A stretch of 64,000 bases of DNA from Liolophura sinensis. Taxonomy: Eukaryota > Mollusca > Polyplacophora > Chitonida > Chitonidae. The notes under the pieces are model-generated. The model was not told the DNA's origin, did not search any database, and saw nothing but the letters and a program-made list of their open reading frames with translations. The stretch spans positions 46,125,116 through 46,189,115 of the forward strand of contig NC_088301.1 of assembly GCF_032854445.1 (NCBI RefSeq). The letters are read 5' to 3'. Position numbers and translations under genes: made by a program. Positions 23,908-35,800 of this stretch are shown piece by piece. Each line of letters opens with the position of its first letter. The first letter of the stretch is position 1.

Positions 23908-24295
23908 GGCGTCTATAAGAAAGCTGGGATAGGAACGTATAAGAAGGTGGGCAAGTATTATAGGAATCTATATAAGAAAGTTGGGTCATTGATTTAGGAA
24001 TCTGTAAGAAAGGTTGGTCAGTAGGATTATGGAAATCTATAAGAAAGGTGGGCCAGTAGGGATAAGGGAATCTGTAAGAAAGGTGAGCAAGTATATTTAT
24101 GGGCATCTATAAGAAAGCTGGGACAGGAACTTATAAGGAGGTGGGCAAGTGTTATCGGAATCTATAAGAAAGTTGGGCCAGTAAGATAGGAATCTATAAA
24201 AAGGGTGGGCCAGTATAGGGTTATGGGAATCTACAAGAAAGGTGGGCCAGTATAGGGCTGTCGTAATCTGGAATAAAGGTAGGCTAATAGGGTTA
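23908..24295 (+). repeat. Degenerate minisatellite, unit about 30-36 bp
   Basis: About 11 imperfect copies of 'ggaatctataagaaaggtgg' followed by 'gccagtatagggttat' or similar. Unit length varies. The last copies (24190-24295) are longer and share 'gggtgggccagtatagggtt'. Confidence 0.85.
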
Positions 24296-24764
24296 TCATG
24301 GTAGAGAGTTTAGCCAGTCAGTGTTATATGGGGATGTTAAAAGTGTGGAACAGTGTTGTAGGGACCTTTTATATTCGTGTAGGCTACATGGAGGATGCTG
24401 CGATTCAGATATGAATTTTCTGGGGAAAGAAAGACTTCCATGTATAATGTTGTACAGAGTTTGTGTCAAGGAAGGGAGTGGAAGGGTCTGTTCTGTTTCT
24501 TTCGGGAATAATGAACGATGTGCCACGATTTAGCTCTGAATATCCACATTTTACGGATTGTTCTTACGGATGAGCTATGAAGTTCTCAGTTTAGACATTT
24601 ATGACAGGGAAAATATGTATGAGCCACAAATTTATGTAAGTATACTACACAATGGCTCACTGTTGGTAAATCCACGTTAACACATGTGCATAACTTTGTA
24701 CTTACTTGTCCCTGTTATGAGCGAATGCACAATAAAGGTGACAGCGGCCGATAAAGCTTCCATG
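24296..24764. other. Noncoding DNA
   Basis: Overlapping frames of 70-76 codons occur on both strands at 24296-24533 without a recognisable domain. Nothing else seen. Confidence 0.5.
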
Positions 24765-24994
24765 GAGCCCGGGTAATGACCCAGGAACCATTCAGCAATG
24801 CAGCCAGTGTGAGTTCAAGTCCAGCTCATGCTGGCTTCCTCTCCGGTCGTATGTGGGAAGGTCTGGCAGCAACCTGCGGATGGTCGTGGATTTCCCCCGG
24901 GCTCTGCGCGGTTCCTCCCACTATAATGCTGGCCGGCGTAGTATAGGTGAAATATTCTTGAGTATGGCGTAAAACACGAATCCAATAAATAAAT
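24765..24994 (+). mobile_element. tRNA-derived SINE, nearly complete
   Basis: A B-box-like 'gagttcaagtccagctc' near 24811 is followed by a conserved body ('gtgggaaggtctggcagcaa', 'cctgcggatggtcgtgg', 'cccccgggctctgc', 'ggttcctcccac.ataatgc') and a 3' end ('ggtgaaatattcttgagta', 'cgtaaaacac') with an (aaat)n tail. The body matches the copy at 28735 block by block. Its exact left limit is uncertain. Confidence 0.8.
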
Positions 24995-25870
24995 GGAGTC
25001 TCAGTTTGAACCAGTAGTGGACTACGTTGAAGGTCCAATTTCTAACAGTGACAGCAATGCATGATGAACACTTCAGGTTCTGAGTTTCGAGGCTATATGA
25101 ATTAATGGCCGATTACATGGTTCAGTATTTCGATTTCTTGAAAATGATTGAAGTAAGACAAAATATTAAACCATCTATATCGCCACAGCGTATTCTTTCT
25201 GTCGGCTATTAAACATTTATATCAGCATTAGTGTTTGTCATTATTAAATGATAAACACATTATTGGCTGTTACATCATTTTACTTGACACGAGGTGGACA
25301 ATCAAAGTGCCACAGGCGGGGTGTCTAAAATTGGAGACTGTGACGATAACTCGTGTAGTATACTTGAGCATCTCAAAATGTGTATATATATTAACAATAA
25401 TTAAACCATATATCACACTAATCAAAACTAGCGCATTTTCTTGTGAACCCGAGTTTTTACAGTTATTTACCCTACGGCGGTGTCCTTGGGAACAGCTGGT
25501 TTAATTATACCAACGGGATCAGCTAGAGCAGTCTCAGCTGCAAAGAAACGACCATATTCTTGGAAGGAATCGGATAGTGGTCCTATAACCTTACAAATCG
25601 TGTTAGATTCGCCTTTTTACATACATGGGTAAGTGTTTTGTACGATATCCAGTAACAAGCAGTTCTCATTTTCGGATGAGTTTTTTTTTCACATTCAGAG
25701 GAGTTCAAATTTTATAATGAAACCATAACTATAAAAATCTTTAAAAATTAAGTTTCAATATTGTGTAAAGCTACCGTAAAGTATTTTCCATAACGCTTTT
25801 ATTGGCCTATGTTGTCATGGCAGACTTTACAAGTTATCAACCGAAATTTGGGCCGTAGAACAGAGAGTGG
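24995..25870. other. AT-rich noncoding DNA
   Basis: No gene seen. The 89-codon plus-strand frame at 25235-25504 has no recognisable feature. Confidence 0.5.
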
Positions 25871-26720
25871 ATATAGACACAGATATCCATTGCAAGGGTG
25901 ATCAGTGAACTCTCCTCTGGATAAAGACACAGATGTCCATTGCATGGGTGATCAGTGAACTCTCCTCTGGATAAAGACACAGATGTCCATTGCATGGGTG
26001 ATCAGTGAACTCTCCTCTGGATAAAGAAATAGATGTCCATTACATGGGTGATCAGTGAACTCTCCTCTGGATAAAGAAATAGATGTCCATTACATGGGTG
26101 ATCAGTGAACTCTCCTCTAGATAAAGACACAGATGTCCATTGCATGGGTGATCAGTGAACTCTCCTCTGGATAAAGAAATAGATGTCCATTGCATGGGTG
26201 ATAAGTGAACTCTCCTCTGGATAAAGAAATAGATGTCCATTGCATGGATGATCAGTGAACTCTCCTCTAGATAAAGAAATAGATGTCCATTGCATGGGTG
26301 ATCAGTGAACTCTCCTCTGGATAAAGAAATAGATGTCCATTGCATGGGTGATAAGTGAACTCTCCTCTGGATAAAGAAATAGATGTCCATTGCAAGGGTG
26401 ATCAGTGAACTCTCCTCTAGATAAAGGCACAGATGTCCATTACATGGGTGATCAGTGAACTCTCCTCTGGATAAAGAAATAGATGTCCATTGCATGGGTG
26501 ATCAGTGAACTCTCCTCTGGATAAAGAAATAGATGTCCATTGCATGGATGATCAGTGAACTCTCCTCTAGATAAAGACACAGATGTCCATTACATGGGTG
26601 ATCAGTGAACTCTTCTGAGGATAAAGACACAGATGTCCATTGCATGGGTGATAAGTGAACTCTCCTCTAGATAAAGACACAGATATCCATTACATGGGTG
26701 ATCAGTGAACTCTTCTCTGA
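25871..26720 (+). repeat. Satellite-like array: 17 units of exactly 50 bp
   Basis: Units start at 25871 and every 50 bp to 26671 with no insertion or deletion. Variation is confined to a few positions: 'gacac' or 'gaaat' at unit positions 6-10, 'tgcat'/'tacat'/'tgcaa', 'atcag'/'ataag', and 'ctgg'/'ctag'. The variants are mixed along the array, as expected from unequal exchange or gene conversion. Each unit holds the short inverted pair CCAT-tgc-ATGG. Because 150 bp (three units) is a multiple of three, the minus strand is open for 147 codons (26052-26495) with a 50-residue repeat. This is probably a by-product of the array rather than a gene. Confidence 0.95.
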
Positions 26721-28734
26721 ACTCACCTGACCTTTGTACACTCAAAAAACCAATCTGTTCTGTACGCAAAATTGGAATGTTATAATTTTAACAGAAGGTC
26801 TGTTGTCTGGGTGATGCTAGAATGTGTTCTGTTATTATAACATAATACTGTGCCTTGTTCAACATGATATACTGTTGAGTCTAACGGAGTCTTTATGTTG
26901 AATTAATAGAATAGGGCGTATTTGTGTTATTTTTAACTGAATAATCTGTTGCAATAGAAGAATATATTCTACCATGAGTCAGACAACAGACATGTTAAAA
27001 ATGAACCGATTAGTTTTTGCACTGTAGCTGATGTCATCCCTTTGGGACAAGAATAAGTTAGATGTGATGGTTAAGAAAGGCTTGTTTTGGGATGTTGATT
27101 TTGATAGCCACTATGAATTCACTTTAGGGCTAAATTTATTTCCTGGTTGATATGTACCGAAGTGGTTTTGGAAAAATCGGGTCTGTATGCTCACTGGGTA
27201 TATAGAACCTACATGAAAATCACATGGAGTAGCGATTTTGCCTTGATACTGTGTGTTTCTCATTAGCTGGTGAAATGGCCAGTGGCCAAAGGTCTGGTCT
27301 ACAGCATGGACATCTTCTGGTCAGAGCGCAGATACTCCTCAGCAGTTTCTGTCGCAAGGGTTTTTCTGTCGCTAGCTAGAGTCTGTTGCTATTAGGTTTT
27401 CGGTGGCTAGTACTTCATGCTACTGGTTAATTAATCTACGTCACTATATAGTAAATTAACGTGGCTTCCAGCAGTTAGTTTCTGTTGCGGAGTTAGCTTC
27501 TGTTGCCAAGTGGTTTATGTGTTAATTGCGAATTAGGTTCTATTACAATAAGTTTAATGTCTATGGTAGTTTCTGTCATGTACTGTAAATATACAGCTAG
27601 AAAATGGGATTGTAAATAAACGAGTATAGCTATATACTTCCTCGTTTCCAAACGTTTGTGTTGTTTCTACGGATAAGCAATTTTCTGTTGCCTCCGCTTG
27701 TTACAATGTATGGCTTTCATATCCAGGAGAACCATTTAGTGTAATATGACTTCTGGGTGAGGTTCTGGGTGAGTTTAACGCGTGGACTTCGGCTTGTTAC
27801 ATACAAAATATGCATTTTTTTTACATTTAAATGAAGAAATGTATGCATATATATAGCCTATAGTCCTATGATGGCCTATAAGTAACAGAATATTACATAC
27901 TGATAGCTAATAAATATTTTTTTTTTCTGAATTTAAAATTAACATGAATCTATTTAAATAATTATATCTTGCAATAAAATATATTTATCTACTTTAATTT
28001 CAAGCCATTATTAATCTTTTTACTCTTCTTCGTGTTTTTATGGTGATAATTTTCATTTTAGTTCAACATGCATGCCTCATCACCATATAGCTGGAAATTG
28101 GAATGGAAGTGATTTCCTCCCACTAAATTACTCTCTGACTGAAAATATGTCCAAAATATGACAGTTTTATAATTTTACATTATACACATTATGCTACAGA
28201 TATGGTTTTCGACTTAATCAGTTAATTAAAATATTGTATATTTAAAAAAAAAAAAGAAAAAAAAAATATTAGTCCGTTTTCGGATTTGTGGTTAAGGACG
28301 TCAGCTAGGACTGCTTGAGCCAGCGGTCGCGAACTTAGAAAGCCAGTGTTCATCAAAGATGCCCGGATTATGCCACGTCCTATCATAACTTGCTAAAAAT
28401 TGCTTCCATCTTGATAAACTATAGACCTCTGAATAAGAAAAATCAACAGCAGTCGATCTGTAGCGCTTTTGAATAGGTTCTCATTGCCTTTTTACCGGAA
28501 TGCCCAAAGGCCAAACTGTATCTCTTGCACTGGAGATAGCGGCTTTTACTTTACTGGAACATCCATGGCCATGAGTGCAAAGTGTGTCAAATTCCATCTA
28601 GGACATATGTACACACTGCAGGCGCTGGAAACCAATCCGTAAACAGCTATATATGTCCACTACCACAGTCTTGCACATATATACTTCTTATATATATGTA
28701 AGAGGCTGGTATATTTCAAATATAGGGATTACGG
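26721..28734. other. AT-rich noncoding DNA
   Basis: At 27335-27680 the word 'ttctgttgc' or 'ttctgtcgc' recurs about seven times at uneven spacing, perhaps an eroded minisatellite. At 28268-28400 a tRNA-like stretch ('gtggttaaggacg' then 'ggtcgcgaac') may be an old SINE head. Confidence 0.45.
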
Positions 28735-28950
28735 ACTGGTTTTCAGCGCATCTCGAAAATGTGAGGTGAGTTTAAGTCCAGCTCATGTGGATTCCTTTCT
28801 GGCTGTGCGTGAGAAAGTCTGTCAGCAACCTGCTGGTGGTAGTGGGTTTACCCTGCGTTCTGCACGGTTTCCTCCCACCATAATGCTGGCCGTCGTTGTA
28901 TAAGTGAAATATTCATGTGTACGGCATAAAACACCGATCAAATCAAATGA
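28735..28950 (+). mobile_element. tRNA-derived SINE, diverged copy
   Basis: Shares 'aagtccagctcatg', 'cagcaacctgc', 'gcacggtttcctcccacc', 'ataatgctggccgtcg', 'gtataagtgaaatattc' and 'ggcataaaacaccgatcaaa' with the copy at 24765. It ends in a short A/T-rich tail. Confidence 0.8.
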
Positions 28951-31900
28951 AAATATGAGGTCAATAAAGGGGCACAATTCATGCAAACTAATGGAACCTG
29001 ACTGGCTTTTCCCCAAGTCACACTAACATGTACTAACTTCTCATTATATATTAACAATTTTGAGCTGTAAAATTTTCTCATGTCATTTTTATAGGCTTAC
29101 TACCAGGTACCATATCAAAAGTGCCCTGTTTTTCATTTTCATTTCTTTGTAGTTCATCCTAAATTTACTAATGGCTTCAATTCAGTTGTAATGTCAGGCT
29201 GTGGAAGGTGTCAACAAAATCATAAAAAGGACATTAATATTTAAGACAGGTAAATTGTTTACAAATTATGCATCTAAAGATCTATAATTATTGATCATAT
29301 TGATCATTATTGTTTTAATCACAACCATGAAATATGACATTCAGCTTTAAAATTGTTAATTATTTATGAAGCTTAAAAGAAAGCAATTCAGAGGGGTTTT
29401 TTTTTTGACGATTTTTATTGGGAAACATGAGTTACTTCCCTTGGAGAGTTGACATAAAAGCACTGCTTATACAATTTATTGTGTTGAATTCTTAATTGAG
29501 GAAAGATGTATATCTTTGTTTTCTTCAGATAGGCCTGATAAATTAAAAAGAATTTATAAATGATGTTGCAAAGTGTATGCATCTTTGAAAAAGGGAATGA
29601 TTGCATGTAGGCCTTCATAATATTACAAGGATTTATGTATGTCACCTGGTATATAGATTGGAATGTTGAATGCAAAATATAACGAGTGTGCCTGCATGCC
29701 CATATGGCTGAAGCGATTAACACCACCTGATGACAGGATGAGCGAACTAGCAAGGGGGGCAAAAGAAGTTCTGTAAAGAAATAGCTCAAGCACATTAGCT
29801 AATTTTGCAGAATTTTATAGGATGCTCTGAGAGTTGATTTTTCTGAAATAAATATCATGGAGACAAAGGATGAAAATCCCCTATCCAGAGTGTGATGTGT
29901 CAAGCTGGGTGCATGTTCATATCATTTAGCCGCACTGGACTGTTTTGTCACTCGCTGTGATCTCCTCTGGCTGTGGGCTATATGCCAATCATTGTCTTTA
30001 TCCTTCCATTTTGTCAAGCCCTCAATTGAGTGTGAAACTACCCTAATATCTTTGTCTCTCACTTTGATGCTATAATATTCCAGTACACAACATCCTTTTA
30101 TCCACTCTTGCCACTCGTTTTGGCATTATCCTACTTTTTTTTTTTGTAGCGCTATCGGCATCTTGAACTTTTTACTGAGTTTTTTCACGTGATAATTATA
30201 TGGCTCAAGAGTCTTTTTTTTATCCTGATCAAGATTGTCCAAAATGATGCAGAGTCTAGTTTTTTTTTTAATGCAAGCGTCTCTTTCGTTGCAATTACAG
30301 AATCACACTGTAGCTTAGTCCTAATTGGAATAAGCAATTTGCCAACATGATTTCTTGAAAACTTGTCCTGAATTCTTTAAGTATGAAGAAAAAGGCCCAA
30401 GGGAATTAAGAATATTGCTTCAGTTTATCATTTGCTCGTCTTTTTAAGTTTTATTTTTGTAGTGATTGAACAAGCTCCATTCATTTTAAGCATCTTTTCT
30501 CTAAGCCTAAACCAGATAATAAAAATATCTGAGTCGAAGAAATCACAGTCCTTAACAGGCTTGGTAGACATGTGTACATGTTAGTGCTAAATATGCTATT
30601 TTTTGTTGTCACTTCCTTTTGCTTATGCCCACGATAAAGGTTGTGTGCTTTTTTGAAAGTGCATTTTTGAAAGCTTGAGTCTATTTGAGGTGAAGAACTG
30701 TATGTTGGACAAGATATATCCATCTTGTGTAACTGGTATTTATAAGCACAGATTAGATCATATTACCTTTTTTATCACGGAAAGCTTCTTGTCGGTATGA
30801 AATCTTTATGATGTACAGTGTACTTAACTGCTTGTATTCAGTTTGTTTCTCCACCACCCTCTGAGTGAAGTTTAAAATAGTAAATCCATGTACAGATCAA
30901 TGCAGAGTGGAAGAAGGCCATCAATTCCTGACCAAGCGGTCATACTTAGGCCTCTTCAACACAAATGCCTTGTATCTCATCACCATCCATCCTGACTTTG
31001 TCTCTCCCCACCCCTCCCTCTGATTTTTATTTTTTTTCTTATCCTTTTGTTGCAAGTGAAAAGTGTGTTGTGGAAAATAAAGTTAGAAAAGCCCAATGGA
31101 CAGAATGTGATTTCATACAGATCTAATGATTGATAAGGGATTGATTTTTTTCAAACTTCTACACCTATTTATGCCTATAAGTGCCTAATCTTCCCATGCC
31201 CTAGTGTGGTATCCAGATTTCTAAAAAAACAAAACAAAACAAACCCTTAAAGAAAAAGTCTGAAAGGCTTAGAGTTGCCTGCCTGCTGTTTTGTGAAGTT
31301 GGTTATGATTAATTTTTGGTAATTTTTTGGAAGTAGCTTATCTTCCGTTAGTTACTGTTTGGCCTTAAAGTTGCAGTTTGAGAAGAACACGAAGACATTA
31401 AAATTATACCTTTGCTGCCAAGTTTTTCTGATAAGAGATTGATTGAACTTAAAAATTCTTTAAGTGGCCTCATAAGGTGAATGACTCAATCAGAAGCAAG
31501 CAATATGTGTCACTTGAAAAAAGCTAAACTTAAGGTTTTATACAGTAATCATATACTGAACTTTGTATACTGTCCTTCAGATTATATTAGCCTGAGACAT
31601 GTCTCATAACATATAATTATTTAGGTAAAAGAAACAAAATAAAAGTAAGCATGAGATGATTTGCTTGTACAGACATTGTAAAGGATATATATACCATTCT
31701 GAAAATCTTTCAGTATTTTTCAGATCCTTCTATAGCCTCCTACATTTGCTGAAAGCTTCCTAGACTTATTGGAATTTCTCTCACCCCCCCCCCCTTAAAA
31801 AGTAGCTCATAATTTGCTGTTAGTATGTACCTTCTCATTACTACATGTATTTAACATTTAGCAAATAACTGTCATGACATATGATAGAGATATTTTTGAA

Positions 31901-32404
31901 TTATTAATCTAGAAGTAACAATTTCGATCATTAATTTTTTATGAATTTAAGAAATTTTCAGCATTGAATGTTCAGTATCCTGTTCTGTTCAGTGAGAAGG
32001 TAAATGTTATGGCTAAGAGACTTTATGTATTGAGCTTACTGTGTGTAAGGACATGTAAATGTAACTCACAATAGGGAGATATTCTGCTGATAATAGCAAC
32101 GTGCGTTAATTAGAGTAAATTACAAAAGGATGGATACTTTTTCATTTGTTTGCTTAGAATAGTTGTTGCTTTTAGGTCAATAATATGAACCACAGTGACA
32201 CCTGAATTAATGACCATCTGTAATGACATTATTATGTATATTCAGTTTCTATATTCAGGCTTTATTAATGACAGTGTACATTCATGTGTTAACTTTTGCA
32301 TACAGGTAATAAACAATGACACAAGGTGAAAGTTCCATCCTTCATGTATGCCCTTTATTCTGCTCTGGACCTTAAATTATGAAATGACTTTGTCACCAGG
32401 GTGT
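28951..32404. other. AT-rich noncoding DNA
   Basis: No gene supported. The 126-codon minus-strand frame at 29415-29795 is AT-driven and shows no domain. T runs at 29398-29406 and 30133-30146 and a C run at 31784-31794. Confidence 0.5.
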
Positions 32405-32880
32405 ATTATTAGTTACATGGTCACCCAGTGATAAGATATGCAAATACGTAGTGTCAATAACCTGATGCTTCACCCTTTTAATGAAGATTATTGACACCAT
32501 ATATTTGTGTACCTATCACTGATTGACCATTTATTGAATTAATCCTGCAAAGATCCATCTATTCAGTGCAGAAGGCCGAGGCGTCGGTGATGTGACCATT
32601 GTAATCACAACCCCAACAAAGGGAGGTAACCTACTCAACAGACACATTTGACATCGTCTGCAGTATTCAGGATTCTGAATTGATTGGCCTTTGCAGGATA
32701 AATCTGTTACGCGGTTACTCAGTGATATGATACACAAATATATATGGTATCAATAATCCTTATATTGGGCGAGGCGTCACATTATTGACACCAAACATTC
32801 ACATACATACATACATCTTATCACTCAGTGACCATGTAACTAATAGTATCCTATCACTGAGTAACCATGTAACTAATAAT
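32405..32880. mobile_element. Nested foldback-type element
   Basis: The ends are perfect 17-bp inverted repeats: ATTATTAGTTACATGGT at 32405-32421 and its complement at 32864-32880. Inside, a module carrying 'tcactgagtgata', 'catatatttgtgta' and 'gtgtcaataa' occurs four times in alternating orientation, so each half is itself a hairpin (GTGTCAATAA...TTATTGACAC). The centre is bracketed by TCCTGCAAAG and CTTTGCAGGA. An extra copy of the end ('accatgtaactaatagta') lies 30 bp inside the right terminus. No transposase frame. The target duplication is not obvious. Confidence 0.75.
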
Positions 32881-35800
32881 ATCTGTACCCCATGTGACTG
32901 TTGTTGTCCAATGAAAAGTGGAGTATTTTGTCTGGTGCTGGATAATATTCAGTGTTAACATAAATGTTTCATAATATCTTTCTTGTCACCTTAGTGACCA
33001 TATTTCCAGGGTATGACTTTGGCTATGCACCAGTTCACTCCTTTTGTGGATGACAATAAAATCAATAACCACACCAAGGGTGTGAACTGTGTGTGCTGTT
33101 ATTGTAACACAGGTACATGTAAGTCATGATGTATGGTAGACCTACATGTACATCACCAAGTGTGTGGCTTCAGTTGTGGCTTTGGACAGGGATTTTCATG
33201 ATTCCCACGCTTTCACTGGTCATGGGACCTCAGTTACAGTAAGCAGTGGCACTCATCTGATGGATTGCAGGATCAACTTATGTTGAAGGCCACTTGTATG
33301 TTTAGTGGTTTGCAGGTTTTCTTCACCCATAAAACTCATTTTGAAAAAAACCTAATAAGTAATACATAATTCAAGTTCATAGTTCAGAATCATATCTGAA
33401 ATTTTTGATATTTTGTTATAGTTTTAGGAAACAGTTCGTGTTTTTCTCTTTTATTTTCATTAAAACCTTGTATATTTTGTCCTATGTATTTATCAAGGCA
33501 TAATGGGCGCTGATGTACTGATAATCAGTGCATCACTGGGTACTTTTCGTTTTTTAAGGTGTTAGGAAGCATGATGCCTGTAAATTATACGGTGTTAAAA
33601 ATGACTATATATACCTCAGGACATACTTGGATAGTAAGTTACTGCTGATTAAAACTTTTGAAATAGTCCCTTCACTGTGGTCTGTGGATGTCTGCAAAAA
33701 GATATTCTGTTGCTAACAAATGGGTAGCCTATCTAACATTTGGCATGTTATCAGCAACAAAGTATTCAGACTTCTCCACAGTTGCATTTGCCTGTTTAGA
33801 TGCTCTTCATTCTGATCCAATCAAAGATAACACAATGCCTGACTTTAAGTGGATCGTATTTCATCAGTCCATTTTACCTGTCCATATGTATCTGTGTCCG
33901 GGTTACAACTAAATTTTTTTTGCAAGTGCTATTTTAAGTTTTCACCCATTTTGTAAGTAGAAAGGTGATGATCTGTCAGGCCAAATATTTGTCCATTTCT
34001 CCTGTTGCCATGGTAACGACATTATGAATTTCCCTATGTCTATTTTATAAATAGCTGGGAATTTGTGTCAAAACTGCAACTGCAATTGTTTATCATGTGC
34101 TTGTTCATAGACACATACAGTCATGTAAAGGTGTCACACCTTTTTGCAGTTGCCGTGGTAACGAGATTTGCCATTTTCCTTACGTGTACTATATGTATAT
34201 AAATATGAATATATTTGTTCATGCTTGTAGAATTGAGTTCACTTGAACTCCCTTTTTCAGTTTCTGAAACATATAATTTGATATAGGTAGTTCTGCCAGA
34301 TGACGACAGAATCAAAGGATCTCGACTTGCTTGTGTGTAGGGATGTATTTTGTGATGTGCAGCTGCCAGCAGTAGTAGATCCTGAAACCAGTGACTCAAG
34401 TTGCCCTTGTACACCCTGCTTCACCACAGTGACCTGGTCAGGACAGAAAAAACGGTCAAATACATAAACATTAACTTTGTGAATCATGTAGGTACTGTAG
34501 CTTTAAAATTTGAAATTGTTTTGCACCTTAAAATTTTATTTCAAGGCTGCCTTGCTGATGTTAAACACCAGTGGAATGAAAAAATAGATGTTACCAACAA
34601 ATGTTCATGATAAATGTCAGCTACTTTCAGTCAAACATTGTTGACTGAATGGCATATCTCTCTATCCACATGTCAGATTAATGCATTTCAGATTAAACAT
34701 GCTTTATTACGTTGTTCTAAAACACATATGTATATCTGAAAACTTCTAGAATGCTACATTACAACCTATCAATCAGTTTACGGAGAGTTTTAGTGTAATT
34801 ACGTCATTTTGACATCATATTAAGGCAAATCCTTTAACGTAGCAGTATCCGTGTTTAGATCAAGAACCAGCAGAATATCATGCTATACTGGGAACTCAAC
34901 CCCCTAACTGCTATGAACATAATTCAGAAGGTTAATCTAATCCTTTCTAATTATCTTCTGTATACCTCCTATTCTTAAAATTGTATATATAATATAAAAT
35001 TATATCTTAAAATTGACAGAATGTATCAAAAAGTGCCATAAAGTGACATCCCATCAAAAAGGGATGTCACCCTGTTGTTGAAACAGAGTATCTTGTAACA
35101 TAAGTATTGGAATCTGAGGTCACAAGCTCTTGTCTTGGCATACCACATCCCACTGACCTGTTAATTTTGGATAGTTTTGGAAAAAGTGTTTATCACTTTT
35201 TAACTTTCTCAATGGTGCATACATCTAAACTGTTTTTGGGAAGTATCGGAAGTTCTTAGCACTTATAATTATCTAGAAAGGCTGGTGCACTTTTGCTGCA
35301 TGCACTGTAAATGAAGGAATGTGAATAAAAGTACCATGTGATTGATTGGGAAAAATGGAATGGTGACACAGCTTTATCCACATGATTGTAAATTCTCTGC
35401 CTCTACAGATCAAGGGCAAAGGATATACCAAGAATGTCTAGTCACCCTTTCAATACGTGCACATGGTAAAGTGTTAAATATGTCGACCATTTGAAAATAT
35501 ACATGTTACCTCAGTCAGACAAAAAAGAAAACAACAACATGTGTTCTCTCATTACGCTCAAAGTGATAGAAAAGAGATCTTGGATTTTAGCACTGTCATT
35601 AAGTCTTTGACAGATGCTTGTCGAGGATGGGCTGCACTAACATATGTAAATCATCCACTGTGTTACCCAGATTAAATCTCAAATGGCCCCAAATTTAGGA
35701 CAAATTTGTCACGTTCTGCTTTAGGGAATCAGTTCAATGAGAACACGGAGCCTGATAAATGTATAAATTCTTTTTATGTTTTTTCTCCTGCATCTTTGCT

